5,009 nt of DNA, taken from Actinomycetota bacterium (GTDB lineage: Bacteria; Actinomycetota; Actinomycetes; S36-B12; UBA10799). Shown here piece after piece: positions 4,849-5,009 of this stretch; the first letter of the stretch is position 1; each line of letters starts with the position of its first letter. Below the pieces are notes generated by a model. That model saw only the letters and a list, made by a program, of their open reading frames with translations. It was not told the origin of the DNA and searched no databases. The position numbers and the translations under genes are program-made. The stretch is taken from contig JAUPKO010000138.1 in NCBI GenBank assembly GCA_030837395.1, forward strand, positions 1 to 5,009, read 5' to 3'.

Positions 4849-4998
4849 ATGGGGAAAGCGCCGTCCATTGACGACATGCCCGACGCCGTCAGGGACGACA
4901 TCCTGGCCCATCGCATTCTCGTGGCCGCGGCCGGCGGAGCCGCCCGCGACTCCGCGCAATCCCATTACGGGATTCATCGCGATGTGATGGCAGCATGA
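4849..4998 (+). CDS. Small hypothetical protein, 49 residues, overlapping the next gene
   Basis: I do not recognise this protein. From ATG 4849 it has an acidic N-terminal part with SIDDMPDAVRDD, then a helical, Ala-rich stretch (ILVAAAGGAARDSAQ), then HYGIHRDVMAA at the end. The AARDSAQSHYGIHRDVM region loosely resembles the second and third helices of a helix-turn-helix (compare 'ARRYGISR' in transposase and regulator domains), but the match is weak. The start is chosen because a TATTCT element lies 7 nt before it and GC3 rises from about 59% in 4780-4848 to about 76% after it. In-frame alternatives are ATG 4780, with a GGAAG site 6 nt upstream (72 residues), and GTG 4756 (80 residues). Its TGA overlaps the next ATG (ATGA), so the two genes are probably translationally coupled. 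A small-gene pair of this kind can be a toxin-antitoxin or regulator pair, which cannot be tested here. Confidence 0.55.
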   Translation: MGKAPSIDDMPDAVRDDILAHRILVAAAGGAARDSAQSHYGIHRDVMAA

Positions 4999-5009
4999 CC
5001 ACGCAGATC
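4995..5009 (+). CDS. Start of a gene cut off by the window edge (3' partial)
   Basis: ATG 4995-4997 overlaps the stop of the small gene in an ATGA arrangement and reads MTTQI to the window edge. The four-base overlap is the classic spacing of translationally coupled genes in an operon. Only five codons are visible, so nothing can be said of the product, and the call depends on the overlap alone. Confidence 0.45.

Noticed and set aside
1..5009. Mobile elements, CRISPR, tRNA or rRNA genes
   Set aside because: No transposase or integrase reading frame, terminal inverted repeats, spacer-repeat pattern or tRNA-like cloverleaf was seen; the repeats present are all in coding or terminator sequence.

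Overview
This is a high-GC, GC3-rich window that reads as actinobacterial chromosome, probably from an actinomycete of the Mycobacteriales or a relative. The evidence is GC-ending codon use, TANNNT-type -10 elements placed 6-7 nt before ATG starts (leaderless messages), a DnaA-box variant TTGTCCACA typical of actinomycetes, and a secreted protein with the actinobacterial 'RVADTR' repeat domain. The genus cannot be fixed from the window.

Layout: (1) 3-149, plus strand: the C-terminal tail of an unidentified protein, made of a 12-residue Ala/Ser/Gly/Pro repeat encoded by an exact 36-bp tandem repeat. (2) 150-349: a convergent intergenic region with hairpins that can terminate transcription from both sides. 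(3) 350-817, minus: a small NlpC/P60 cell-wall peptidase with a lipoprotein signal. It is preceded by a GC-rich structured leader and a Crp/GlxR-like operator. (4) 1034-2056, minus: an arginase-family ureohydrolase (agmatinase/guanidinobutyrase type) with all six metal ligands and a probable leaderless promoter. (5) 2202-4595, minus: a large secreted protein with a signal peptide, three ~125-residue RVADTR domains and seven RCC1 blades, ended by a tight hairpin. (6) 4596-4848: a divergent promoter region with a palindrome and a DnaA-box match. (7) 4849-4998, plus: a 49-residue unknown protein with a leaderless-type promoter, overlapping by ATGA the start of a further gene cut off by the window edge.

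The three minus-strand genes are separated by 145-216 bp, each with its own likely promoter or leader, so they look like separate transcription units and not one operon. Two of the three products are exported envelope or secreted proteins; the ureohydrolase is cytosolic nitrogen metabolism and shows no obvious link to them. No mobile element, CRISPR array, tRNA or rRNA was seen. The most notable items are the three-domain plus seven-blade secreted protein and the regulatory region of the cell-wall hydrolase.
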